Source: Collimonas arenae (GTDB lineage: Bacteria > Pseudomonadota > Gammaproteobacteria > Burkholderiales > Burkholderiaceae_D). From it: DNA of 64,000 bases. Both the position numbers and the translations under genes were made by a program. The notes below the pieces were generated by a model. That model saw only the letters and a list, made by a program, of their open reading frames with translations. It made no database searches and was not told the origin of the DNA. The DNA is taken from the NCBI RefSeq assembly GCF_000786695.1, contig NZ_CP009962.1, forward strand, positions 2,542,001-2,606,000, written 5' to 3'. Positions 54,125 through 61,775 of the stretch are shown here, piece after piece (the stretch's first letter is position 1; every line of letters starts with the position of its first letter).

Positions 54125-56955
54125 ACGCAGCACAAACGTCCCCAACCCCGCCAAAAACCTGCCAGTTCTGTAACAAGAAGGGCTTGCCGGTGCTGCCTTT
54201 GCGTTACGCGGTGGCACGGGAGGGCATGGGCAATGCACCGAAGCTGTCGGCGCCGTTTGTGGTCGGCGACAAAGAAACTGACCTTGGCAAGAGCCTGGCG
54301 CTGCCGGAGAAGCTGGCGCACTACACGCTGCGGCTATTGCGGCCGGGCTATCTGTACGTGTTCGATGAAAAGCGCAGCGAGTGGAGCGCCTACATGGTGA
54401 TGGATGGCGCCTACCTGTTCGAATTCGACATCCGTGCCAAAGCGCCGCCGGGTGGCTGGGGCAAGGTGGATTTCGCCTGCAAGCGCGAGGGCGATGCGAT
54501 GATCGCCCGCTGCATCACAGTCAAGGACGCCCCGCTTGCGACCAAGGTCTGGTTGGGGTTTTCAGATGTGACCTGGACCGAAGAAGTACTGAAGAAGCAC
54601 GACAGCGCCGATTACCGCAAAGCCCACATGCAGTGCCTGGACATGGCCGCCTGGCGCAGCGGCGCGTCGCAGGCGCATGCAGCCGATTTCAGCAAGCTCT
54701 CCAGGTACGTGGCCGAATATACGGTCGACCCAGCCGGCTTGCAGCACGAAACGGTGGTCTACGTGACCAAGTACTTGCCTAAGCCCTATACCAAGCCAGA
54801 ACAGCTCAATGGCAACAAGGCAGAAGACAAAAAGGCCCTGACGCTGCTTTCCAGATTGATCCTGGAGCTGTGGCCGCGTTCGATCAGCACGGTCACGCCA
54901 GAGCTTACCCGTATGGAGTCCGCAGCCTGGGCCTTTTCGACGCAACCGTTTTACCTGCAGTCGACCGATGCGCAGCCCATGGCTATTTGGGGGGACAAGG
55001 CAGCCGCGCCGTATCGTCCTGTGATGCTGGCGCTGGATGATCCCACCGGCATCGCCATGGAGCTCAGCGGACTGGCGATGCAGTTCAGCGCCGAATTTAC
55101 CGAAGAGCCCCAACGCAAATGGCAGTACGAAACAGCGCTGACCATCAATGCATTGAAAGACGCGGTAGGCAACGGCGCGCTCAAGGACGATATCGCCAGC
55201 AACCAGGGCGCGAGCGACATGATGGATGGCATGGCCCATGCCATGGACGCCGATATGGGCATGAGCTACGTCATGAAGCTGCAAAGCGCATCGGAGCAGG
55301 CGCGCATCAAAAAGACGCATGACGACATCGCCGACCAGCGCACGGCGCAAGGCGACGCGATCAAGGCCGACGGCTGGAAAAAATACGGAAAATATTTCGA
55401 CGAACCGGCGCAACAGAAATATCTGAACGTTACCTATCCGGCAGAGCTGCACAGCTTTGCAGAAAAAAATATTGCACCGCTCGATCTCAGCTATCTGGCC
55501 TGGCTCAAGAGCAAAACCTTCCAGGCCTGTCTGACGCATAACTTCGACTCTAAAAACCTCTCCAGCGGCGAAGCCTACCTGGCGCTGGTGACGATGGTGA
55601 TCCACAACACCAGCGGCCGTACCGCTGTCGGCGACTACCTGGCCCAATGCCTCCAGCAAGACCCTGGCAAGCCGGAAGCCTGGGTCATGCGCGCCTTCGC
55701 CTTCAATCAGGACAAGCTGGTGCAAGCCTGGATTGATGCAGCGGCAGAAAAGGGAACGTCCCCCTCATCAAAGCTGAGCGATATCATCGCCACCCTGCAT
55801 GACAAATTCAAGGATGTCATCGTCGACGGCGAGAAACGCGAACTCAAGGGTTTCCTGGCCGGCCCGGTGAACCGTTATGTGTACCAGTTGTTCGGTCCGG
55901 CCATGGAAAACCTGAACAAAGCATTCAACAGTGTCCCTGCCGCCGCTGCCGGCAAGATGCCGCCGTCGGCGAAAAGACTGGTGACGATGCTTGGTAATGT
56001 AGCGCTGGCGGAAAACCCTCATATGATCATGGTCGACCTGCGCGGCGAACTGACGCGCAAGGACGCCGTGCGCACGCTGTCGGCGATGGTGGCAAAGCTC
56101 GGCGGCGGCGACGAACAAGCTTACCGCAGCGGCGTACGCAACGCGCTGGCAAAAATGGGCAATGCCGAAGGCAAGGTGTATCCGTATAAAGGCGTGATGC
56201 TGCTCGATAAAACGGAAGCAGGCAAGCTCACCGGCCTGAGTGGCAATGCGCGCACAGAGGCCGTGGGCAGCATGGTGCTGAAGCCGGACCAACTGGAAAA
56301 CCTGATGGAAAGCCGGATCAGTAAGCTGGGCAATATAGAAGTCAAGGGCGGTACGGTGCAGTCGCTATTGTCGCTGGTGCTGATGTGCAGTGCCTTTGGC
56401 GAGATGACGAAAGAGCAGGCCAAGGGAAATTACTTTGGTGGCAAGACGTTCAATTTTGCGGCGGCAGTAACAACGCTGGCGGGAGGCATTACTGAGACGA
56501 CGGGTCACGCTCTGACGGCCACGTCCTGGGGGGGAGCGAGGACGGCTACGCAGATAAAATTTATGGCGATCAAGATGGAGACTAGAGCTAGTTGGCTGAC
56601 CGGTGGAGGTAAGCTGCTTGGGGTTGTTGGAGGAGTAATTGCGGGAGTTGTGACGTTCTTTGAGGGAGTTGAAATGCTAAATAAAAGGCCTGTACTTGGA
56701 GGTGTCACTATGGCATTAGGGATCGGATCGGTAGTCGCTGCTATGTTACTCCTTGGAACTGCAACCGCAGGTATGGGCTTTGTTCTAGGCATATTGATTG
56801 CCATAATACTTGGGGTTGTTGGATGGTTAACACCAAATGCCTTGCAGGATTGGTTGAATCAGTCTGGAATCTTTGGGAAACACGAAGGGGGCGAAAAATA
56901 TGTCGGTCCTATTCCACAAATGTTGGCGCTGGAAGCTTTGAGTAAGGGAGACTAA
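54121..56955 (+). CDS. VasX-like T6SS effector (BTH_I2691-type), probable membrane-active toxin
   Basis: A 944-residue protein. The N-terminus CQFCNKKGLPVLPLRYAVA (about residues 14-32) is the signature of the VasX N-terminal region found in T6SS cargo that uses DUF4123 adaptors. A long helical middle follows. Residues about 836-912 hold two or three hydrophobic helices rich in Gly/Ala, then a conserved soluble tip (about 912-944). VasX-type toxins permeabilise the inner membrane, so a pore-forming role is likely but is inferred. The tip is found again, broken, in front of each downstream immunity copy. Confidence 0.87.
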   Translation: MNAAQTSPTPPKTCQFCNKKGLPVLPLRYAVAREGMGNAPKLSAPFVVGDKETDLGKSLALPEKLAHYTLRLLRPGYLYVFDEKRSEWSAYMVMDGAYLFEFDIRAKAPPGGWGKVDFACKREGDAMIARCITVKDAPLATKVWLGFSDVTWTEEVLKKHDSADYRKAHMQCLDMAAWRSGASQAHAADFSKLSRYVAEYTVDPAGLQHETVVYVTKYLPKPYTKPEQLNGNKAEDKKALTLLSRLILELWPRSISTVTPELTRMESAAWAFSTQPFYLQSTDAQPMAIWGDKAAAPYRPVMLALDDPTGIAMELSGLAMQFSAEFTEEPQRKWQYETALTINALKDAVGNGALKDDIASNQGASDMMDGMAHAMDADMGMSYVMKLQSASEQARIKKTHDDIADQRTAQGDAIKADGWKKYGKYFDEPAQQKYLNVTYPAELHSFAEKNIAPLDLSYLAWLKSKTFQACLTHNFDSKNLSSGEAYLALVTMVIHNTSGRTAVGDYLAQCLQQDPGKPEAWVMRAFAFNQDKLVQAWIDAAAEKGTSPSSKLSDIIATLHDKFKDVIVDGEKRELKGFLAGPVNRYVYQLFGPAMENLNKAFNSVPAAAAGKMPPSAKRLVTMLGNVALAENPHMIMVDLRGELTRKDAVRTLSAMVAKLGGGDEQAYRSGVRNALAKMGNAEGKVYPYKGVMLLDKTEAGKLTGLSGNARTEAVGSMVLKPDQLENLMESRISKLGNIEVKGGTVQSLLSLVLMCSAFGEMTKEQAKGNYFGGKTFNFAAAVTTLAGGITETTGHALTATSWGGARTATQIKFMAIKMETRASWLTGGGKLLGVVGGVIAGVVTFFEGVEMLNKRPVLGGVTMALGIGSVVAAMLLLGTATAGMGFVLGILIAIILGVVGWLTPNALQDWLNQSGIFGKHEGGEKYVGPIPQMLALEALSKGD

Positions 56956-56957
56956 TT

Positions 56958-57932
56958 ATGTATTCAGGTTGGTGGACCCCTTTTAGTATTAATCGCCCGC
57001 TTACTCAAGATGACCGCGCTGAAGTTCTTCCTCACTCCAGTCGCCTTGATGTTGAGCCGAATGAAAGAAGCGGACTTATTCGCTTCAATTCAACGTATAT
57101 CGATTGGATAGATCGGCGATTCTTCTTACGCGGAATGTTAAAAACCTTTCTGTTATTAGTGGGATGGTTAATATTGTTATGTATGTTTCTCTTTATAGTC
57201 AAAGGATTAATTTTCCCCGGAGATGTGGAGAGGATAGGATATCTGATTCCATTTCCAGTTGCATTCTTGGGAGTCGCGGCAATCTATTATGCGTTTCTCC
57301 GATTTGAATTTTTTAGCTACGTTTATTATCCCATTCGCTTCAATAGAAAGACGCGTATGGTGCATGTCTTTCGCCACAACGGTTCGGGCGGGGTGCTGAG
57401 TAGACCTTGGGATGAGATTTTCTTTCATCTCGGACATGGAACCGATCCAGTTTCCTTACGCGATATTCGCGGTGAAATTTTGGACGGCGATATGGTGACG
57501 GACACATTCGCATTGGGACATTTCTTTGAACGTCCTCAACCAGTGCTTGAAATGTGGGAATTCATTCGTCGTTATATGGAAGAAGGTCCGGAAGCTGTTG
57601 GTGAACATCCGTTGGATCGTTACGTCAGTTTGTCCGTGACCGACCGTTTCAAAAACTGCCTGATCATGAGCAGAATATTCTATGGTGCGGAGACTCCTTT
57701 CACGCAGGCTATTAGCTTGCCTTTGGTCGTGCTGTCGGCGGTGACACGCTGGTTGATCTTCAAGACCTGCAAGGTTCCGGTGTTCCCACCAGAGATTGAA
57801 GCCGAGTGCGTGGTGGAAGCCAACGATCCGAATGTTTGGCCAATACCGGAAACGAGCGGGCAGTTTGCCGCAGAAAACCCGGCGATCATGCAGCGCGCTG
57901 TCGAACGTGCAGAAAAGGCTGCTAGTCGATGA
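56958..57932 (+). CDS. Two-helix membrane immunity protein (DUF6708-like), copy 1, likely cognate
   Basis: A 324-residue protein directly behind the toxin gene. Two membrane helices (about residues 60-85 and 95-120) follow an N-terminal region with FNSTYIDWIDRRF. The C-terminal 200 residues are a conserved soluble domain with FFHLGHG and EMWEFIRRYMEEGPEA. The pattern fits proteins annotated as DUF6708 in Burkholderiales T6SS loci (from memory, so moderate confidence). A membrane protein is the expected guard against a membrane-active toxin. Being next to the intact effector it is the best candidate for cognate immunity. Confidence 0.75.
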   Translation: MYSGWWTPFSINRPLTQDDRAEVLPHSSRLDVEPNERSGLIRFNSTYIDWIDRRFFLRGMLKTFLLLVGWLILLCMFLFIVKGLIFPGDVERIGYLIPFPVAFLGVAAIYYAFLRFEFFSYVYYPIRFNRKTRMVHVFRHNGSGGVLSRPWDEIFFHLGHGTDPVSLRDIRGEILDGDMVTDTFALGHFFERPQPVLEMWEFIRRYMEEGPEAVGEHPLDRYVSLSVTDRFKNCLIMSRIFYGAETPFTQAISLPLVVLSAVTRWLIFKTCKVPVFPPEIEAECVVEANDPNVWPIPETSGQFAAENPAIMQRAVERAEKAASR

Positions 57933-58168
57933 ATGGTCATCGGGCTACGGTTATCTCTCCCAACAACTCAGCTGCAGCAGACAATGTTGACGGGCGGTTG
58001 TGGGGGAGCATCGTCATAATTTTTGCAGCTATTTCTTACCTCACACCTAATGTTTTGCAGGATTGGTTCAATCAGTCAGGCATTTTGGGGAAACATGAAG
58101 GGGACGAAAAATTTCTCGGCTTGGTTCCGCAGATGTTGACACTTGGATCTTTAGGTAAAGGGGAATAA
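57929..58168 (+). pseudogene. Toxin-tip remnant 1 (short ORF fused to the effector C-terminus)
   Basis: A 79-codon ORF overlapping the immunity stop (ATGA). Codons 1-27 (MNGHRATVISPNNS...) are of unknown origin. Codons 28-79 align with the last 52 residues of the effector: SYLTPNVLQDWFNQSGILGK against GWLTPNALQDWLNQSGIFGK, and ending LGKGE against LSKGD. It still has one hydrophobic helix. It may be an untranslated relic or a small protein; nothing shows which. Confidence 0.8.
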
Positions 58169-58170
58169 AA

Positions 58171-59148
58171 ATGTACACAGGCCTAATTCCTCGTTTTCCT
58201 CGCAATCGCGAACTGACCGAACTGGAACATACCGAAGCACTTTCCCGTACTCGTCAACCGGGAGTTGATGTCAATGAGCGAAGCGGATTGATAAGTTTTA
58301 ATTCAACCTATATCGACTGGATTGATCGGCAGTTTTCCACCCGCGGAATGCTCAAAACCGTGATGGCTACCATAATTTGGTTCTTTTTTTTGTTGCTTAC
58401 TGGATTTTTTGTTGTGAACTGGATGCTGCAGGATCCTGAAGTTGTATGGTGGTTTTGGCCCTGCGTGGCATTTGTTGGTTTATTGGCGTCCATATTTCCA
58501 TACTGGTTCTTCCTTCGTTATGAATTCTTTGCGTACACCCATTATCCGATCCGTCTAAATAGAAAAACCCGCATGGTGCATGTTTTTCGCCGCAACGGGA
58601 AAAACGGGGTGCTAAGTATACCTTGGGACGAGATTTTCTTTCATCTCGGACATGGGACCGATCCTGTTACCTTGCGCGATATTCGCGGTGAAATTTTAGA
58701 TGGCGACATAGTGAAAGACACATTCGCCTTGGGGCATTTCTTTGAGCGTCCGCAACCAGTGCTTGAAATGTGGGAATTCATCCGTCGTTATATGGAAGAG
58801 GGACCGGAAGCGGTAGCAGAAAATCCATTGGATCGTTACGTTAGTTTGTCCGTGACTGGCAGTTTCAAGAACTGCATGATCATGAGCAGAATATTCTATG
58901 GCGCGGATAGCCCTTTCGCACAAGCTATCAGTTTGCCTTTGGTGGCACTGTCCACGGTGACCCGCTGGCTGATTTTCAAGACTTGCAAAGTTCCGGTATT
59001 CCCGCGAGAGATTGAAGCGGAATGTGTGGTGGAAGCTAACGACCCGAATGTCTGGCCGATACCGGAATCGAGCGGGCAGTTTGCCGCAGAAAATCCCGCG
59101 ATCATGCAGCGCGCTGTCAAACGTTCAAAAAAGGCTGCTAGTCGATGA
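58171..59148 (+). CDS. Two-helix membrane immunity protein, copy 2
   Basis: A 325-residue paralogue of copy 1. The membrane segments have diverged strongly while the C-terminal domain is nearly unchanged. In the middle (NRKTRMVHVFR, FFHLGHGTDPV) it groups with copy 1; further on (EEGPEAVAENPLDRY, and the DNA around it) it groups with copy 4. It is probably an orphan immunity gene protecting against toxins of other strains, since its own toxin is only a remnant. It starts two bases after the tip remnant stop. Confidence 0.75.
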   Translation: MYTGLIPRFPRNRELTELEHTEALSRTRQPGVDVNERSGLISFNSTYIDWIDRQFSTRGMLKTVMATIIWFFFLLLTGFFVVNWMLQDPEVVWWFWPCVAFVGLLASIFPYWFFLRYEFFAYTHYPIRLNRKTRMVHVFRRNGKNGVLSIPWDEIFFHLGHGTDPVTLRDIRGEILDGDIVKDTFALGHFFERPQPVLEMWEFIRRYMEEGPEAVAENPLDRYVSLSVTGSFKNCMIMSRIFYGADSPFAQAISLPLVALSTVTRWLIFKTCKVPVFPREIEAECVVEANDPNVWPIPESSGQFAAENPAIMQRAVKRSKKAASR

Positions 59149-59389
59149 ATGGTCATCAGGCTACGGCTATCTCTCCCAACAACTCAGCTGTAGCAGGCAA
59201 TGTTGACGGCGGTTGTGGGGCAGCATCATCGACGGCGAGAAACGGGAGCTCATGGGTTTCCCGGCTGGTCGATGCACTCGGAAATTGGTTGAACCAATCT
59301 GGGATTTTGGTGTGCATAAAGATGGACAGAAATTTGACGGCCTTGTGGCACAAAGATTGGGGCTTGAAGCTCTTGGCAAGGGAGAATGA
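59145..59389 (+). pseudogene. Toxin-tip remnant 2, internally deleted and frameshifted
   Basis: It begins with the same MNGH-type start, overlapping copy 2. Bases 59227-59270 then match effector bases about 55821-55863 (residues near DGEKRELKGF), after which the sequence jumps to the effector tip. NWLNQSGI is read in one frame, and FGVHKDGQKF...LGKGE-stop in another, so at least one frameshift is present. The open frame runs on by accident into immunity copy 3. Confidence 0.8.
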
Positions 59390-59393
59390 AAAT

Positions 59394-60371
59394 ATGTATA
59401 CCGGCTGGTTCACCTCTTTCCCTGTTCAACGCTCTTTGACCCAAACCGAACACAACGAGGCACTATCGCGTGAAAAAAAAGCCAAGGCTGAATCTAATGA
59501 GCGAGGCGGTTTGGTTAAGTTGAATTCGACATTCATCGATTGGATAGATCGTCGCTTTCTAGTACGTGGAATGATGAATACTTGCATCATGTTTTTGATG
59601 TGTGTCGTGATATTTTTCTTTGCTATTTGGTTCTCTGTATATGGCACATTGTTTGTTGAGCCAGATAATAATTTTATTTATTACTATGCGTCGGGAATGC
59701 TAATTGCAATAATTGTTTTATTTTATTTTCTACTTCTCAAGCGTGAGTTTTTTACTTATACGCACTTTCCAATTCGCTTCAATCGCGTAACCAGAAAAAT
59801 TTATGTTTTTCGCCATAACGGACCAGAAGGGGTGCTGACCGTTGCATGGGACGAAGTTTTTTTTCACATCGGGCATAGTCAAAAAACACCAAATCTTTGC
59901 GACATACGTGGGGAGGTGCTGGAAGGTGAAACGGTGAAAGATACTTTCGCACTGGGGCATTTCTTTGAACGTCCTCAACCAGTGCTTGAAATGTGGGAAT
60001 TCATTCGTCGTTATATGGAAGAAGGTCCGGAAGCTGTTGGTGAACATCCGTTGGATCGTTACGTCAGCTTGTCAGTGACCGGCAGTTTCAAGAACTGCCT
60101 GATCATGAGCAGAATATTCTATGGTGCGGATAGTCCTTTTGCACAAGCTATCAGTTTGCCTTTGGTGGCACTGTCCGCGGTGACCCGTTGGCTGATTTTA
60201 AAGACCTGCAAAGTTCCGGTGTTCCCACCAGAGATTGAATCTGAGTGCGTGGTGGAAGCCAACGATCCGAATGTCTGGCCAATACCGGAATCGAGCGGGC
60301 AGTTTGCCGCAGAAAATCCGGCAATTATGGCGCGGGCTGTCGAACGCGCAGAAAAGGCAGCAACTCGATGA
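59394..60371 (+). CDS. Two-helix membrane immunity protein, copy 3
   Basis: A 325-residue paralogue. ATG 59394 is chosen by homology to the MYTGW start of the other copies; the frame is open to 59145, but that part is toxin-tip debris. The central part (FFTYTHFPIRFNR, GHSQKTPNLCDIRGE) matches copy 4. The following 110 bases are identical to copy 1. This mix shows recombination between copies. The membrane segments are the most divergent part. Confidence 0.75.
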   Translation: MYTGWFTSFPVQRSLTQTEHNEALSREKKAKAESNERGGLVKLNSTFIDWIDRRFLVRGMMNTCIMFLMCVVIFFFAIWFSVYGTLFVEPDNNFIYYYASGMLIAIIVLFYFLLLKREFFTYTHFPIRFNRVTRKIYVFRHNGPEGVLTVAWDEVFFHIGHSQKTPNLCDIRGEVLEGETVKDTFALGHFFERPQPVLEMWEFIRRYMEEGPEAVGEHPLDRYVSLSVTGSFKNCLIMSRIFYGADSPFAQAISLPLVALSAVTRWLILKTCKVPVFPPEIESECVVEANDPNVWPIPESSGQFAAENPAIMARAVERAEKAATR

Positions 60372-60469
60372 TCAATCTCCAGGCCGCTGCGTCCCCTCAG
60401 TACAACTACGTTGCAACAATTTGCGGCGGCGTATGCAGCGCGCTGGAAAAAATGGGCAAGGGGGAATAA
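60368..60469 (+). pseudogene. Toxin-tip remnant 3 (33 codons)
   Basis: Starts with MINLQAAASP, overlapping the copy 3 stop, and ends ALEKMGKGE, matching the last residues of the toxin (ALEALSKGD). All that is left of the toxin is about nine codons. It stops two bases before copy 4, the same spacing as intact toxin to copy 1. Confidence 0.7.
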
Positions 60470-60471
60470 AA

Positions 60472-61452
60472 ATGTATACAGGATGGTGGACCACTTTTAG
60501 TCTCAATCGTAATCTTGTTCAAACTGAACGTGACGAACAACTTCTATATACCAAATCTCTAGACATAGATGCGAATGATCGAGGCGGGTTGATACGCATT
60601 AATTCTACTTATATTGATTGGATAGATCGTCGTTTTTCAGTACGTGGAATGCTGAATACTACATTTCTTTTCGTCGGATATATATTTTTCACTGGATGTT
60701 TTGTATTCCTTATTGGCTACGCTTTGTTTTTTGCAAACCGTGAAGTAGATAAAATCGGAGCGCTGTGTTGTTCTTTCTTGAGTTTGATGTTTTTAATAGC
60801 TTTTTATTTTCTATGCATTCGTTTCGAATTTTTTACTTATACGCATTTTCCAATTCGCTTTAATCGCATAACCAGAAAAATTCACGTCTTTCGCGGCAAT
60901 GGCCCCAATGGCGTATTGACGGTGCCATGGGACGATGCGTTCTTCCACATCGGGCATAGTCAAAAAACACCAAATCTTTGCGATATTCGCGGTGAAATTT
61001 TGGATGGCGACATAGTGAAAGACACATTCGCTTTGGGGCATTTCTTTGAGCGTCCGCAACCAGTGCTTGAAATGTGGGAGTTCATTCGTCGTTATATGGA
61101 AGAAGGTCCAGAGGCGGTAGCGGAAAATCCCCTGGATCGTTACGTCGGTTTGTCCGTAACCGGTAGCTTTAAAAACTGCCTGATCATGAGCAGAATATTC
61201 TACGGTGCAGATACACCTTTCACGCAGGTTATCAGCTTGCCTTTGGTAGCGCTGTCCACGGCGACTCGCTGGTTGATCTTCAAGACCTGCAAGGTTCCTG
61301 TGTTCCCACCGGAGATTGAAGCGGAATGCGTGGTGGAAGCCAACGATCCGAATGTCTGGCCGATACCGGAAACGAGCGGGCAGTTTGCCGCAGAAAACCC
61401 AGCGATCATGCAGCGCGCGGTCGAACGCGCAGAAAAGGCAGCTACGCAATGA
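60472..61452 (+). CDS. Two-helix membrane immunity protein, copy 4
   Basis: A 326-residue paralogue, again with two membrane helices (about 62-90 and 98-122) and the conserved C-terminal domain. ATG 60472 is supported by the start of the other copies; the frame is open to 60235 inside copy 3. It is closest to copy 3 in the middle and to copy 2 around EEGPEAVAENPLDRY. It is the last of the array. Confidence 0.75.
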   Translation: MYTGWWTTFSLNRNLVQTERDEQLLYTKSLDIDANDRGGLIRINSTYIDWIDRRFSVRGMLNTTFLFVGYIFFTGCFVFLIGYALFFANREVDKIGALCCSFLSLMFLIAFYFLCIRFEFFTYTHFPIRFNRITRKIHVFRGNGPNGVLTVPWDDAFFHIGHSQKTPNLCDIRGEILDGDIVKDTFALGHFFERPQPVLEMWEFIRRYMEEGPEAVAENPLDRYVGLSVTGSFKNCLIMSRIFYGADTPFTQVISLPLVALSTATRWLIFKTCKVPVFPPEIEAECVVEANDPNVWPIPETSGQFAAENPAIMQRAVERAEKAATQ

Positions 61453-61526
61453 TCATCCTCCAGGCTACTGACATCTCTCGATATAACAGCGTTGCAACAA
61501 TTCAGTTTGAAAGACGATTTCAATGA
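61449..61526 (+). CDS. Overlapping 25-codon ORF before PAAR
   Basis: MIILQATDISRYNSVATIQF and five more residues, then stop. It overlaps copy 4 by 4 bases and the PAAR gene by 4 bases, and its start resembles those of the three toxin-tip remnants. It may be the original 5' end of a gene lost when the array grew, or a coupling ORF for PAAR translation. Evidence for a protein is weak. Confidence 0.35.
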   Translation: MIILQATDISRYNSVATIQFERRFQ

Positions 61527-61774
61527 TTAATTTTATTTTATTGGGCGACAAGGGCGATCACCCCGGCAGCGTTGTGATTACTGCTTCCGGTTGCATGTTC
61601 TTTGATGGTCGTGCGGTAGCGCGCAAGGGCGATCTGATCACCTGCCCGAAATGCAGCCTGCATCCGAATCCGATCATCGAAGGCGATGAGACCATGATGG
61701 ATGGCGGTGTGCCGATAGCGCGGCATGGCCATCGCGCGGCCTGCGGTTGCCGTCTGATATCGAGCCTGGTGTGA
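61523..61774 (+). CDS. PAAR-domain spike-tip protein
   Basis: An 83-residue PAAR protein that sharpens the VgrG tip. It has the repeats GDKGDHPGSVVITAS, ARKGDLITCPKC, and a C-terminal His/Cys set (RHGHRAACGC) for the zinc site. No toxin extension follows, so it is a bare tip. It overlaps the preceding short ORF by 4 bases and is followed after one base by the next gene. Confidence 0.93.
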   Translation: MINFILLGDKGDHPGSVVITASGCMFFDGRAVARKGDLITCPKCSLHPNPIIEGDETMMDGGVPIARHGHRAACGCRLISSLV

Positions 61775-61775
61775 G

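Larger units (their letters stand above)
56958..61526. repeat. Tandem array of four effector-tip/immunity repeat units
   Basis: Four paralogous genes start at 56958, 58171, 59394 and 60472, so the unit length is about 1.1-1.2 kb. Each unit is immunity gene, then a short overlapping ORF beginning MN or MI, then a piece of the toxin's C-terminal end that stops two to four bases before the next immunity gene. The 110 bases at 57519-57628 and 59958-60067 are identical, while the flanking parts differ. Confidence 0.85.

Noticed and set aside
59145..60371. Single 408-codon gene
   Set aside because: The first 83 codons are short-ORF plus toxin-tip debris in mixed frames; the immunity protein starts at ATG 59394 by homology to its paralogues.
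60235..61452. Single 405-codon gene
   Set aside because: The first 79 codons lie inside copy 3 in another frame; paralogues fix the start at 60472.
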